DNA from: Glandiceps talaboti
Taxonomy: Eukaryota > Hemichordata > Enteropneusta > Spengelidae
DNA: 64,000 nucleotides
Direction of reading: 5' to 3'
NCBI RefSeq assembly: GCF_964340395.1
Contig: NC_135561.1
Location: 9,998,732-10,062,731, forward strand
Shown here: positions 1-12,122 of the stretch, one piece after another
Layout: every line of letters begins with the position of its first letter
How positions within the stretch are numbered: the first letter of the stretch is position 1
Notes under the pieces: generated by a model
What the model was told of the DNA's origin: nothing
Database searches by the model: none
What the model saw: only the letters and a program-made list of their open reading frames with translations
Position numbers and translations under genes: made by a program

Positions 1-1266
1 GTATGTCGTCATCGAACCTCCACTGTTTGGGATGTCAGATATATTAACAACATAAGAGAATGCTTAAGTACAGGACATTACCATACTAAAGTAGTTAAGC
101 TGTGACCTCTTTATCTAGGTTGTCATTTCAGTATAGACGGTGACCGATCCCAAGGATAGTATTCAAGATTATATGTTTTACAGTTTCATAAAAATATTAT
201 TTTTCTCATCAAATCTACGCAGCCATTTTGAAAATGTTTATGATAAATTATTTTCCATAAAATATATGATAGATTGAGTGTATCTTTGTATATATCATAT
301 TAGTAGTGATATAAAATTCAAGACATGTTTCACTTTCACTTTTGTTATCCTCCATAGTTTGTCACTTGACACCTAAATACCAATGTGTTACTACTGTCTA
401 ATGCCTGCCTTGTCATGCAATTGTAGACTACATGACAACCATATGGGTTATAAAACAATGTAGGTAAGGGAAGTCGGCAAGTCGGACCCGTAACTCCGGG
501 ATAAGGATTAATTCTGAGGGCTGAGTTGGTCGGGAACATATCTACTTTCTTCATGTGGTATGACATTCAGCTCTAGCACTAATTACCAAGAATGTATGGC
601 TCCTAAACAATTTATCAAATAAAGCAACTACATTGCAACATTTTGAAAACAGAGCCATTGAAAAATACAATGGAGTACACAATACACAATCGAAATATTG
701 AAACTTTGTGTTTTGATTCATGTATGTTTTGTTTTAAATGTAGTTTACAAACTGTCAACTATATTTGACCATTACACTGAGTTACAGGTAAAATATATTT
801 GTTTACATATTAAGCTGTAAACTGAATGCACAGTCTTTATAATTTTGTTTCTACAAACAAATGTCTGAGCTATAGCAACCATGCCTACTGAAGCCGCCCT
901 AATTTGGCACATTAATTACATCAAACCAAGTGGAATTGAAGCTGATCTACGCGAGGAATTGTCTAATTACCGAAAATCGATCATCATGCAAACGAATCAT
1001 TAAGAGTGTGAATTATATTAACAAGCCTTATAGGATACATGTATTTTAGTATGTATGTCCCAAACTATATGAAATTAGAAGCTAAGTCTAAAGATATTGT
1101 CAACTTACATGTGTACATTTTTAAGATATAGCCTAATTACTGAGAAATTTTCAATTATGAATAAATCAATTGGGTTTACCTAAAATATGATTTTATTACA
1201 ATTGCCACAGTAGTTTTGGGATATTGTATTCACAGACAGACCGACCGACCGACCGACCGACCGACC

Positions 1267-1336
<70 letters not shown>

Positions 1337-2151
1337 TCCAATCACTTTGTATAAGACTTGTTACCGGAGCAAGTTTATAACGTACAACAAGAGCTAATTT
1401 CTTTTTATTGCGACCCCTTTCTTTACTGAATAATACATTTAAAACCCGATATGATTATTATTATCATTATCAATATTGTTCAGTTTTTTTTTCAAACTAA
1501 GAATAGTAAGATATGTTACATAAACTAGGTTTGCGAAAAGTTGGCTTCAATATTGAAATTTCAGAATTAAACATGTGCCTAAAGTAAACACCTAACTCAT
1601 AATTCATTGCTATCATCTTTACTCATATTTGTCTATATAAACGAATTGTTGGAAATATCGACATCTGCACACGTTCATTTTAAGAAGTAGTCTCATCATA
1701 TCAATATGACTTTTGAAAAACTATGAACACCACCACAAATGAACAATATGAACAAATGCATTGATAAATTAAGGCGCACTAGAGTCTTGCCTTTTTCTTT
1801 GCATTAGTTCCTGCATCTCATTATTATCATTACTATACAACGAAATCATCGCATTAACATTGCTATTTATATGTTCTCCAAATATAATGGCAAATACAAT
1901 GCACAATAGTTAGAGCGCAATATTACATATCTAAACAATGTAGCTGGCCAATTCAATTGCATTTGATTAAACACTGTCATTTAGATGTACAATTGAATTG
2001 ACACTATTTTAAAAGACGTATGTAACTGCCAGTCTCATTCTTTTTACAACGAAATAACACGTAACTGTCTGATTGAAAATCATACAAGTTTACCAGACAT
2101 TTAATGATTGAAAGTATAAGTTGTGTTTGTTTGAAATTGAAACTTTACGCT
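1..2151. other. Non-coding flank 3' of gene A, part of a segmental duplication
   Basis: No coding signal seen. Bases 1-100 match 7095-7190 closely, and about 1880-2262 match about 7400-7787. The 3' flanks of genes A and B are therefore copies of each other, interrupted in A by about 1.8 kb of unshared AT-rich sequence with a tetranucleotide array at 1233-1335. Confidence 0.75.
1233..1335. repeat. Compound (CCGA)n(CAGA)n microsatellite
   Basis: A pure CCGA run of about 28 bases passes directly into a CAGA run of about 65 bases. Confidence 0.95.
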
Positions 2152-2157
2152 TTTATT
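2152..2157 (-). promoter_or_regulatory. Poly(A) signal AATAAA of gene A
   Basis: AATAAA on the minus strand about 105 bases past the gene A stop. The equivalent hexamer lies at 7646-7651 behind gene B, in homologous flanking sequence, which supports both. Confidence 0.5.
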
Positions 2158-2262
2158 AATCTGTATCCTGGTCGCCTTGACCTTAGTGACGTATATAGTC
2201 ACTTTGTTCCGAGGTTACTATAAAGTCAAATTGGTGGTCGTTGCGTTCATTGTTATTGATGG

Positions 2263-4718
2263 CTAGGTAGTCGAGTTAACAGTTAACTGAGTGTTGGAAA
2301 TGTTACCAGTTGTGGTATTAGTTACAGTCGTGGTATTCATTACAGTTGTGGTATTCATTACAGTCGTGGTATTAGTTAAAGTCGTAGTATTTGGTACAGT
2401 TGTGGTATTCATTACAGTCGTGGTATTAGTTAAAGTCGTAGTATTTGGTACAGTTGTGGTATTTATTATAGTCGTTGTATTCGGTACAGTCGTGGTATTA
2501 GGTGTAGGTAGGGCTGTTGGCAAAGGTGTGGGCATCTCATGTTTTGGTGACCACACTGAAGGATAAATGATTGCTGCCAGGATTAATGTAACAATGACCA
2601 CTGTCAATGTTCTACACACGCATTTCTTCCACCACAGGGGTATATTCTGACTAGCTGTCATGCACGCCCACTGGATGTACAACTTCAAAGCAGACTTTGG
2701 ATCGATGACTTCAAGTTTAGAGTTGTTGAAATCTGGATTCTTTCTCTTCCTAAGTCTAGAAACATAGGAGACCATCTCTCTTTTGACATCATCAGCTTTA
2801 TCACCAGTTACAAGTGGTATTACCCCATCTATCGCATTAATACCAGCCTTTTCTGAATAGTAAACATGAAACATATTATTATTCATTATAATTAAATCAT
2901 GTGTATTACGTTCAGGTTGTGCCGGTTTGCAGCTTAAAATGAACAAATATTCACGGAATCAAGGTCAAGGCCAAAGTTCAATGTCTCAAAACAAGTTTGG
3001 ATCTATATGGGGTAGATGCTTGCGTGTAGTCTATGTATTAGTGTTTTTGTGTTATGTTGTAATTCATAATTGTTGACTACAGTGGGTGGCATTGAGTGAA
3101 ATGTGATATGAGCCCCTGAAATAATACATATGTATTTTTATCTGGTTTTGTATTATATATTGCTACAGAGTGTCTGCAATATGCAAGTAATGACTTAATT
3201 TTGATGACCTAACCTGTATGTCCAGGTACAGGAGAATGATCACGGACATAGAAGAAAACTTGCATATTGTAACGTGAAGTTCGACATTTAAAAGAAGTCT
3301 CTATGTATTATTGTTTTGAGTTAAGCAGCAATTTAGTGAGTTTTATTACAAACACGGCTGCCATTCAGCAAAAGTGATATGAGCATCAAATGTAAGTAAG
3401 TAATTAAGTAAATAAGTAAATAAACCGGCTCCCTGTAGCGTAGTGGTTAGCAGTCGGGAGGTCATGGGTTCGAATCCACTGGAAACAGGGGACTTTTCTG
3501 TGACCGACCCAAACCCAGGGTGAGTGTTCTACCGACTCGACGGGTAGGCTGTATCACTCAGCCGTGTCTCACTCACAAGACGAGTGCGAATTTGGGGGAC
3601 TCGTGACTGGGAAAGCCTTGACAGTTCCACAGCAACGTGATATAGAGCGTGCTACATAGCCCTGTCACGTAGTCCCAAACCCGAATGGATCTCTGTAGCA
3701 TTTGTGTTTTGAGGAATTCCCAGCATAAATAAATAAATAAATAAATAAATAAACACATACACAAATACATACATACATACATAAAGACAAAGCCATGAAG
3801 CTAATGTTCCCATTGCATGTGATAATCGATGTTTGAAAACTAGGTATACGATGGAATAACTAGCTGTGATCTAACATATACAAGGCAAATGAAATGCAGT
3901 TCAACCATTCTGGCTAAGCATTTCATCAATAATACGACAACTATTACATATCTGATATAGTTGAATATAAGTTAACATTAGATACCTACAAAATTAACAT
4001 CAAGGAATTGTACATCAGTATTAATACAACTTTACTTACTAATCTCAGATTTGGCAATCTCTTCATTGTGAAGCAACGTTTTGAAGCATTCTGCACAGTG
4101 ACAGTGTACGAGTACACGGTCATAGCTATCAATTGGGGCACGTATTCGCTGAATACCAGTTAATCCATACATGGTTCTGGACCTTACATGCCTGATATTA
4201 CTGAGTTGAATCTTCAGCGAATCTTCGATTTCGGCGTTTCCACCTTCGCACACGTTAAGGACCCCTATACTGTTATTATAGTCAACCGTTATCAATACTG
4301 TAGTCTTGCCTGTTTGTAGGTATTCATACTGCGATTCATTTCCACTCTCATCGCACCCCTTTTTAATCAGAAGAGGGTTTTCACTCATCGTTGCAGCTAC
4401 CAGTCCCCCATTACCCCTCTCCTCGCCGATGACAAGAATACGTGTACTGCATTCGACGTCAGGGAGGTTTTCAACGGATTTCATAAAAGATTTGATCTTT
4501 CCCCTTTGGAATGTGTTTAGGTCATGCCAAAAAGTGAGACATCTGCCCTTCTGTGCCATGTTGTAAGCGTACAGGTCGTTGAATTTCCACACATTAAACC
4601 ATTTCTCAGCGACATGTCTATTTAGGTCAATCTCTTTAGAAGTTTCATCTCCATATATCAAAATTAATACAGCTCCTGCATCCACCTTTACCCAACTTTT
4701 ACCATACCTATGATCCAC
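2263..4718 (-). CDS. DARQTR-family membrane protein A, lacking the first core exon
   Basis: Exons 4040-4718 and 2263-2852 join in phase 1 (donor GTAAGT, acceptor ATTCAG). This gives 422 residues if translation starts at the ATG at 4718. The core part from 4675 is the same length (636 bases) as exon 2 of gene B and nearly identical to it: YGDETSK, WKFNDLYAY, RCLTFW, ILVIG and VHCHCAECF are visible. The second exon holds a helical segment with GVIPLV, a basic KK patch, one membrane segment (VVIVTLILAAIIY) and a tail with 13 N-x-T/S sequons, mostly NTTT. Basic residues before the membrane segment predict cytosolic N-terminus and extracellular tail. The usual first exon with DARQTR is absent upstream: at 4681 the sequence switches to a block unrelated to gene B. 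It may be a truncated paralog, or may use the in-frame leader MDHRYGKSWVKVD. Function unknown. Confidence 0.65.
2290..2510 (-). repeat. Coding minisatellite for NTTT repeats
   Basis: Imperfect 18/36-base repeats in the last exon of gene A encode V/P/M-N-T-T-T units. The gene B equivalent (about 7795-7960) encodes S-H-T-T and S-N-T-T units, so many of its Asn codons have become His. Confidence 0.85.
3425..3752 (+). mobile_element. tRNA-derived SINE in the intron of gene A
   Basis: A box TAGCGTAGTGG at 3436-3446 and B box GGTTCGAATCC at 3467-3477 form an internal RNA polymerase III promoter. A body of about 250 bases follows and ends in an (AAAT)n tail at 3726-3752, as in SINEs mobilised by a LINE partner. 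The homologous intron of gene B has only A-rich simple sequence here, so the insertion probably postdates the A/B duplication. The SINE family was not identified. Confidence 0.8.
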
Positions 4719-5496
4719 CTTCCAATCATCTTTGTCGACGTTCCCAAATCATCTCTACAAGCTTTATCTCAGTTGGAGAGACATGGTCAAATGTTTCACA
4801 CACTGACAATTGGTGTTGCAAACGAACGAGAATTCTAAACTTAGGTGCAATGCTTTCACTTTTAAAGTTGAAAGAAGAAAACGTATCACTGAATGTAACC
4901 AATTGCAAACACTTGATTTTTTAATAATTCTCATATGTGTTTAATGGATGTTTGATATGAATATTTTTATTTATCTGTTCGTGTTTTTTTAAACTATTTC
5001 TTCCACAAAGTGACCATACACGATGTCTTCAAAACATTTTGAATATATTTTATTCATGCAAATCAAACAATTCCTTACACATTTCAAACAAACAAAAAGA
5101 TTAAAACAAAAAAACCATCGAATGTAATCTTACCAAACCAGAGTCCCTATCGGGATTCAATTAGGTGACACAAGGTTTAGTCAAACACAAAACGGTTTAT
5201 TTCTAGTCACAGCGAAGTAAAATGTAGACATTTCATGTGGGTGAGCGCTATCAATGTTTATATTTTGGTCATGTGAGATTTAAAACTAATATATTCTCCC
5301 GCCGAATCGAAACTGCAGTCTTTCCGGTTTGGTAGTACCTAAATAAACATACAGGGAAATTGTTTTAAAAAACAACAATAATACAAAAAAATGCTTGTTT
5401 AAAATTCGTCTTTATTACGCTAAACAACAAACAATATCGCAAGACCAAAGTCATACATTGGTTTTTTTTTGGTATGGAGGGGGGGGGGGGGGAGGT

Positions 5497-5571
5497 TCCA
5501 TGACACAATTTACATGTTTCATCATCCATTACAACTCTAACATGTTTTCGACATTTAATGCAAATTAAATG
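5497..5571 (-). pseudogene. Possible C4 zinc-finger exon remnant
   Basis: An open stretch reads HLICIKCRKHVRVVMDDETC followed by KLCHG, giving a C-x2-C-x12-C-x2-C spacing reminiscent of a partial RING or zinc ribbon. The duplicate copy near 17700-17775 has the second Cys changed to Tyr and a one-base frameshift. No splice context or longer domain could be established; it may be chance. Confidence 0.25.
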
Positions 5572-5877
5572 CCTAGTTTTCTCACAATTCTTCTCGAGCC
5601 ACATCATAGGTTACTATATGTTTGCTGATAGCATGCCAGACCACGTACTCGCCGTCCTAATGCTAACATACATGTGCTGACATGTATGTCAACATGATGT
5701 GAGAACTTAAAATGAAAGCAGTAAACTTTCCTATGGCGTAGGTGCCATGTTGATTTTACAGATTGTTTTCCAGACCTATGCATTATACTTCTAAAGAGTC
5801 TTATCGTGACTTATCGGGGCTTTTTTCTCGAGTGATTAAGTTACAATACTGGCCATCGCCTCACCAATTTCAAACAA

Positions 5878-6136
5878 TGTATGTATGTATGTATGTATGT
5901 ATGTATGTATGTATGTATGTATGTATGTATGTATGTATGTATGTATGTATGTATGTATGTGTGAATGTATGTCTCTATGTGTGTGTGTATGTATGTATGT
6001 ATATATGTATGTATGTGTGTATGTATGTATGTATGTGTGTGTGTATGTATGTATGTATGTATGTATGTATGTATGTATGTATGTATGTATGTGTGTGTCT
6101 GTGTGTGTGTGTCTGTCTGTCTGTCTGTCTGTCTGT
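5878..6136. repeat. Long (GTAT)n / (TGTC)n microsatellite
   Basis: About 260 bases of GTAT with GT-rich interruptions, ending in a TGTC run. All six frames stay open here by composition alone. Confidence 0.95.
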
Positions 6137-7787
6137 CTGACAATGACAACGTACACTGTATGTGATTATGCTGGTCAACTCACCAGTGTGACCTACTACC
6201 GACACAAATAGAAAATAATCGATAGAACTGCTTTGTTCAAGCGTTGACCACAAACTTAAACAAAGCTCATCATCATTTACGAATTCAGATATTGATGACC
6301 TTCAACCCCTTTTGGCAATGTGACGTAACCCTTTATAAAATAAATTGGAACATTTTTATAAAGTTCAAAATTGTATCTTTTGTCGGCAAAAAAAAGGGTA
6401 ACCTGTAAAATTATTAATATTTCTGCGACTGAATCAGTGTAACCCGAACAAAAAACCCACAGATACAAATGGTGTGCATTACTGCCAAATCCTTGTACAC
6501 GCTACAATTGTGTACAAACAATATGGCAGTTAGCAAAGCAGCTACTGGTTATCACTGTGACAGTGCAATAATTGGTGGGTGACGTTTCTGTTGGTGGATG
6601 AGGTATAGTATGGCGATATGAGCAGTAACAATATTTGTCTGTAGCCCTCCCTTTCCTTAAGGATGTTGGACTTATTTCGACCGAGTGCTTGAAAGAAATG
6701 AATTCTCTCTATCGTATTGTATTGTTCGCCATATAAAATCTAGAGCATATTATACTTTCACTTTCGTCGGCTCGAGTGTTATTGGTTGTGTCTGTTTTAC
6801 TACTATGCATTTATTACTATGCATATCGTTATTCTACTCCAATTGTTTTAATTTTCAGTTTGAAAAAAAAGAAAGATACAAGACTACCCTTGGATGTTGG
6901 ATAGCTTTCTCACGTCGCTGTCAACTAAAAAAGCCATGTTATCCCTGTTTGTGAACACTTTAATCCCTGCCATGTCAGCCTAGGGCAGTAGTAAATACAC
7001 CAAGATCAGTTTCCCCTCTGACCTCTCTATATGTTGTCATTCACAGTATTCAGTCATCTGTTTCTGTACAGGTGACAGTTTGAGACCGGAAATAGTATGT
7101 CGTCATCGAAACTCCAATGTTTGGGATGCCAGATATATTAACAACGTAAGTGAATGCTTAAGTACAGGACATTACCATACTAAGTAGTCCAAAAACAAAG
7201 CCTGTTACCAAGTTTTTTTTAATTTTAATGAGTTATTTGCATAATTAGTGATTCCCTTACGGGAGGCATTCAGTTTAAATCTGGTTTTAATTTTCCTCAG
7301 TTCTTTACACCATTTATTGGTGTACAGTTATCCAACATATGTAATCTGTGGTAAATAGAAAACGTATATTTATATGTCCTTCAACTGTAACGTATTTGTG
7401 CTTTCAAAGAAAATGCATAGTAGTTAGAGCTCAATATTATTACATATCCAAATGTTGTAGCTGGCCAATCCGTTGCATTGTATCACACCTTTCCATTTAA
7501 ATCTACTACAATTGATTTGATACACTATTTAGATGTACGTAACTTCCAGGCTCTTGTTTAGATCAAAATAACAGGTAAATGTTTGATTGAAAATCATAAG
7601 TGTACCAGACATTTTAAGACTGAAAGTGAAAGTTGTGTAGAAGTTTTTATTATGCTGTATCCTGGTGTACCTCGTGACCTTAGCGATTTATAAAGACACT
7701 TTGTTCCGAGGTCTTCACTCTAAAGTCAAATCGGTGGTCGTTGTGTACAGTGTTGTTGATAGCTCATGTAGTCGAGTTATCAGTCAA
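6137..7787. other. Intergenic DNA between A and B
   Basis: No gene recognised. From 7095 it repeats the sequence at the start of the window, as the 3' flank of gene B. A poly(A) signal for B lies at 7646-7651. Confidence 0.6.
7646..7651 (-). promoter_or_regulatory. Poly(A) signal AATAAA of gene B
   Basis: Minus-strand AATAAA about 137 bases past the stop, in the same position as the gene A signal. Confidence 0.5.
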
Positions 7788-10420
7788 CTAAGTGTTGGAA
7801 ATGCTAGCAATCGTGATATTGCTAGCAGTCGTGGTATTGCTAGCAGTCGTGGTATTGCTAGCAGCAGTGGTATGGCTAGCAGTCATGGTATGGCTAGCAG
7901 CAGTGGTATGGCTAGCAGCCGTGGTATGGCTAGCAGTCGTGGTATTCATTACAGTCGTGGTATTCATTATAGGTGTTCCTGTTGGTATCGGTGTGGACTT
8001 CTCATTTTCTGCTGACACGCGTACGGCTATATAAATGATAAATGCTGCCAAGATCAACATAGCAATGACCGTAATCGTCCACAGCACGTATTTCTTCCAC
8101 CTTGGGAGTATTTTCGGACTAGCCGTCATACATGCCCACTGGATGTACAGTTTCAGAGAAGACGATGGATCGATGTCTTCAAGTTCAGAGGTGTTGAGAT
8201 CTGGATTCTTTCTCCTCCTAAGTCTAGAAACATAGAAGACCATCTCTCTCTTGACATCGTCAGCTTTATCACCAGTTACAACTGGAATCACCCCATCTAT
8301 CGCATTAATACCAGCTTTTTCTGAATAGTAAACACAGAACATATTATTAATGTGACATGAGCACCAATAATTAATGCATGTGTATGTATGTTTATCTGGT
8401 TCTGTTGTATCTATAGACATGATGTAAAAGAAATCAGCCACATGCAATTGCTACAAGGAGCATGCAATATGAAAGTAATTGGTTAATTTTGATGGTCTAA
8501 CCTGTATGTCAAGGTAGAGGAGAAAGGTCACTGACACACAAGAAAATCTGCATGTGATTACATGGGGTTACACACTTAAAACGAGTCTCTGTATTACAGG
8601 CTTTTGAGTTTATGCAGCAATATTTTGAGTTTATAATTACAACAAATATGGCTGTCATTCAGTAAAAACGATTATACGAGCACCAAATTTAAGTAAGCAA
8701 ATCGGTAAGTAAGTAAATGAGTAATAAAAACAAACAAACATAACAAACAAACAAACAAATAAACAAATAAATAAATAAATGAATAAATAAATAAATAAAT
8801 AAATAAATAAATATTTCCCATTAGATGTGAAATAATATATACAATATAACATTCAAATGTTTGATAAATATATGTACAATGGAATTAATAACTGTGATCT
8901 AACATATACCAAGCAAATGAAATGGAGTCAAACAATTCCATCAGTGACTAAACATTTCATCAATAATACAATAACTATCATATATCTCATACATTTGAAA
9001 GCAAGTTAAAATTGGCCATCTACAAGCTTTAACATCTGGACCACAATATGTTACTTTGATATTTCAGGAATAGCACATCAGTATTAATATAACTTTACTT
9101 ACTAATCTCAGATTTGGCAATCTCTTCATTGTGAAGCAACGTTTTGAAGCATTCTGCACAGTGACAATGTACGAGTACACGGTCATAGCTATCCATTGAG
9201 GAAGGCCTTCGTTGAATTCCAGTTGATCCATACATAGTACTGGACCTTGCATGCTTGAGATTTCTGAGTTGAGTCTTCAGTGACTCTTCGATTTCGGCGT
9301 TTTCATCTTCGCACACGTTAAGGACCCCTATACTGTTATTATAGTCAACCGTTATCAACACTGTAGTCTTGCCTGTCTGTAGATATTCATACTGCGATTC
9401 ATTTCCACTCTCATCGCACCCCTTTTTAATCAGAAGAGGGTTTTCACTCATCGTTGCAGCTATCAGTCCCCCATTACCCCTCTCCTCGCCGATGACAAGA
9501 ATACGTGTACTGCGTTCGATGTCAGGAATGTTTTCAACAGATTTCATAAAAGATTTGATCTTTCCCCTTTGGCATGTGTTTAAATCATGCCAAAACGTGA
9601 GACATCTGCCCTTCTGTGCCATGTTGTAAGCGTACAGGTCGTTGAATTTCCACACATTAAACCATTTCTCAGCGACATGTCTATTTAGGTCAATCTCTTT
9701 AGAAGATTCATCTCCATATATCAAAATTAATACAGCTCCTGCAATAAGAACATTACGTCATTTCAAGACAGAATGCAGACAATACATATTTCTCCAGTGT
9801 CTCGTAGAATTTACCTACCTTTCTGTACATCAAATTTTGAGATTTGACGTATCCCCAATCTCCATTCCTTCCTTACCTTACTCCAGTATCCAATCCTCTT
9901 CCTCTTCTCTACTGCATTGCACAATACTGTGATATACTCTACTGTACTAAACAACTGTAATGTGCACTACTCTATGCCACAATGTGTATCTAAATTTAAT
10001 ACAATTTAATATTATTCCCTAAGCTATCTGATCAATTGTAATTGTAGTTAGTCAAGTATGTACACAAGTTCAACAAACTCACAGTAGTTTTGATAAAATA
10101 GGTGCTAATTTGGGAATTCTATTTACACACTTACCTTTAGGAACAGCCGTCTCATTTTCCAGTTTCTGTATTTCTTCAGTATGGTCAACATTTCTGTCAC
10201 CTCTCTCGGGGTTTATCAGTGTCCTTGTTTGTCTCGCATCAATGACAATTACAGGTACAAGTCCACGTCCTTGCTTCTCCTGATGTCGTATGGCGTTGTA
10301 GTGCACGACATCAATGTCTTTGTCGTCATCGAACAAATTTGCCAGTAAATCAAACACTGCGTCGGCGGCTTTTCGAAATGACTCGAGCTTTGTGTAGATA
10401 CAGATCGTCTGCTTTGCCAT
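7788..10420 (-). CDS. DARQTR-family membrane protein B
   Basis: Exons 10135-10420, 9103-9738 and 7788-8320 join in phase 1 at both introns and give 484 residues. Exon 1 (residues 1-95) starts MAKQTICIYTKLESF, predicted strand then helix, and holds VIDARQTRTL followed by RGDRNVDH. This copy has lost the Trp of the usual VDHWDEL. Exon 2 (96-307) opens with GAVLILIYGDESSK, predicted strand, then WKFNDLYAY, RCLTFW, ILVIG and VHCHCAECF. Exon 3 has a helical domain (GVIPVV to YIQWACMTA, about residues 317-373), KK, a membrane segment at about 386-407 and a Thr/Ser-rich tail with five N-glycosylation sequons. There is no signal peptide, so the core is probably cytosolic. An acceptor AG lies two bases before the ATG, implying a spliced 5' UTR. 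I do not recognise the family; a TIR/SEFIR-like core is a guess from strand and helix order. Confidence 0.8.
8728..8816. repeat. (AAAC)n/(AAAT)n array in gene B intron 2
   Basis: Simple A-rich tetranucleotide array at the position where gene A carries the SINE. No A or B box was seen here. Confidence 0.9.
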
Positions 10421-12017
10421 AGCTAAATGTATAACGAAGATAAGTAAATTTAGAAGATATTCAGAAGTAGGGCAATCGCGTCACAATTTAAAGACACGTC
10501 CTACTTGGAAGACGACATGACTGTTTATCGTGGTACATTATCATTGGCATTGCCATTCTTTTTTTTTGACTCAATCAAGCGCAACGTTGTCATCTAAAAC
10601 ATATTCAACTTGTGGAATATTTAATTTCAATTGCTTGTTTTTGCAAACTGAACAGATCTATTGAAAAAATTCGTCTTGAACAGTTCAAGATTTGTTAATA
10701 TTAATCATTTATTAATATTAATCAACTAATCAATAATCAATCATCTTAATCACATACACCTCGTTCAAAACTCATGACATTAGTATTATTATTTTAAATC
10801 CCTGAATGTCTGAATACGTTATAGACGTTCCTAATAACAATGCACAGCTGTTCCTGTTTCCCAACTTTTAAATATTATCACCCAAAGCTTGACAAACCCA
10901 CGATCTCCTTTGTTTGTAAATGGAACTTTAGACCAAACATTGTCAAAAACACAATACAGCCCTTGGACAGTTATATGTTCATGTTTACGCCATGTACTTA
11001 ATTTTGAAACAAACTGAAAAAAGGCGTCATGGCCATACCTCTGTTCGCTGCAGTCTCCGAGTTCGTCAGTAGTTTGATTGACTCACGTCTTTCACCACTC
11101 ATGACGGATAATGTTCAGATAAGCGCGGCTCCCCAACTGTAGTGGAAGTAATGGCTGCCACGTAAAGTAGTAAGTATATATTTGAAGTGTCTGTCACTTT
11201 CCACGAAGTATGTGTCATTTGAATAGTTTGCGCATGCGTTGAATAATATTCACTGATATCACCCTCTACTGTAGTTACACTGCTTTCATATACAAAAACA
11301 CTGAACAATGACTGTCTTTCATCACCTTTCAGTTATGCATGACTTCATCCCTTAACCTGCGTTAAGAACGCAAACAAGCATAATGTCACCTATATATTGG
11401 TGCCGACAACAGAGTACAACTCAAGTAGTCTTCAATAGCACCACTATTGATAAATCAGTAATAGTGATGACAAAATTGAAACTATCACAAATAATGGTCA
11501 CATCTACATGTAATACTTAATAACATATGTAATAACCGTCGTATGCTAATTCATTCAATTCAATTTAAATACGCCACCCCGTTTATCAGACACAGCGAAA
11601 ATGTTGGCCTAGATACAGGGTGTTATCAAAGGTATTTCTTACTGTTCTCGTGTTTTGATTGCTTTATTTCATCAAAACCTATGGTGTACAAAGAACAGTG
11701 TGTTTGAATTTATATCCAGCATAACTGACATTAGACCTGCGTTTTATTTTGCATCCGATTCTCTGTAATTCATCACGTCCATATTTTTACACAGTAACCC
11801 TACAATGTACCTACGAACTTTGACCTCGTTGTATGTGTGAGTGAGTGGTGATGAATTGTCTGCGAACTTTACACTCGAGACAGGCTATTCTTAAGTTGCT
11901 AATATACTTCCTGCAATGTATCGTTGACCTGTTAACCTATCGAACCATTCATTAATTCGTCATTGGCCTGATGGCTCTCCAACCTCAATTTTTTTTCGAC
12001 AAACAATATATATCTGC

Positions 12018-12073
12018 AAAACAAACAAACAAACAAACAAACAAACAAACAAACAAACAAACAAACAAACAAA
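12018..12073. repeat. (CAAA)n microsatellite
   Basis: About 55 bases of uninterrupted CAAA units, ending nine bases before the hairpin at 12082. Confidence 0.95.
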
Positions 12074-12081
12074 TAGTAGGT

Positions 12082-12122
12082 ATATACCCAGACCCCTTAT
12101 GTTATAGGGGTCTGAGGTATAT
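12082..12122. other. Strong inverted repeat / hairpin
   Basis: The left arm (ATATACC then CAGACCCCT) pairs with the right arm (AGGGGTCTG, A, GGTATAT): 16 base pairs with one bulged A around an 8-base loop. Possibly a small foldback element; no function assigned. Confidence 0.7.

Larger units (their letters stand above)
4681..6136. other. Segmental duplication block, copy 1
   Basis: Matches 16906-18152 over nearly its whole length with scattered substitutions and indels, ending in a (GTAT)n array in both copies. Its left edge lies within five bases of the gene A acceptor, so this block has replaced the sequence expected upstream of exon 2. No further gene A exon was found in it. Confidence 0.8.

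Noticed and set aside
2291-2566. Plus-strand Val-rich frame over the gene A tail
   Set aside because: Complement of the NTTT-coding minisatellite; no other support. The same applies to 7665-8034 over gene B.
3425-3490. A functional tRNA gene
   Set aside because: A and B boxes are present, but the sequence continues into a SINE body with an (AAAT)n tail, and no clean cloverleaf with acceptor stem is apparent.
5763-6253. Several overlapping frames rich in MYVC, HTYI or DRQT units
   Set aside because: Translations of a tetranucleotide microsatellite; the same happens at 21.7-22.2, 48.3-48.7 and 51.2-51.5 kb.
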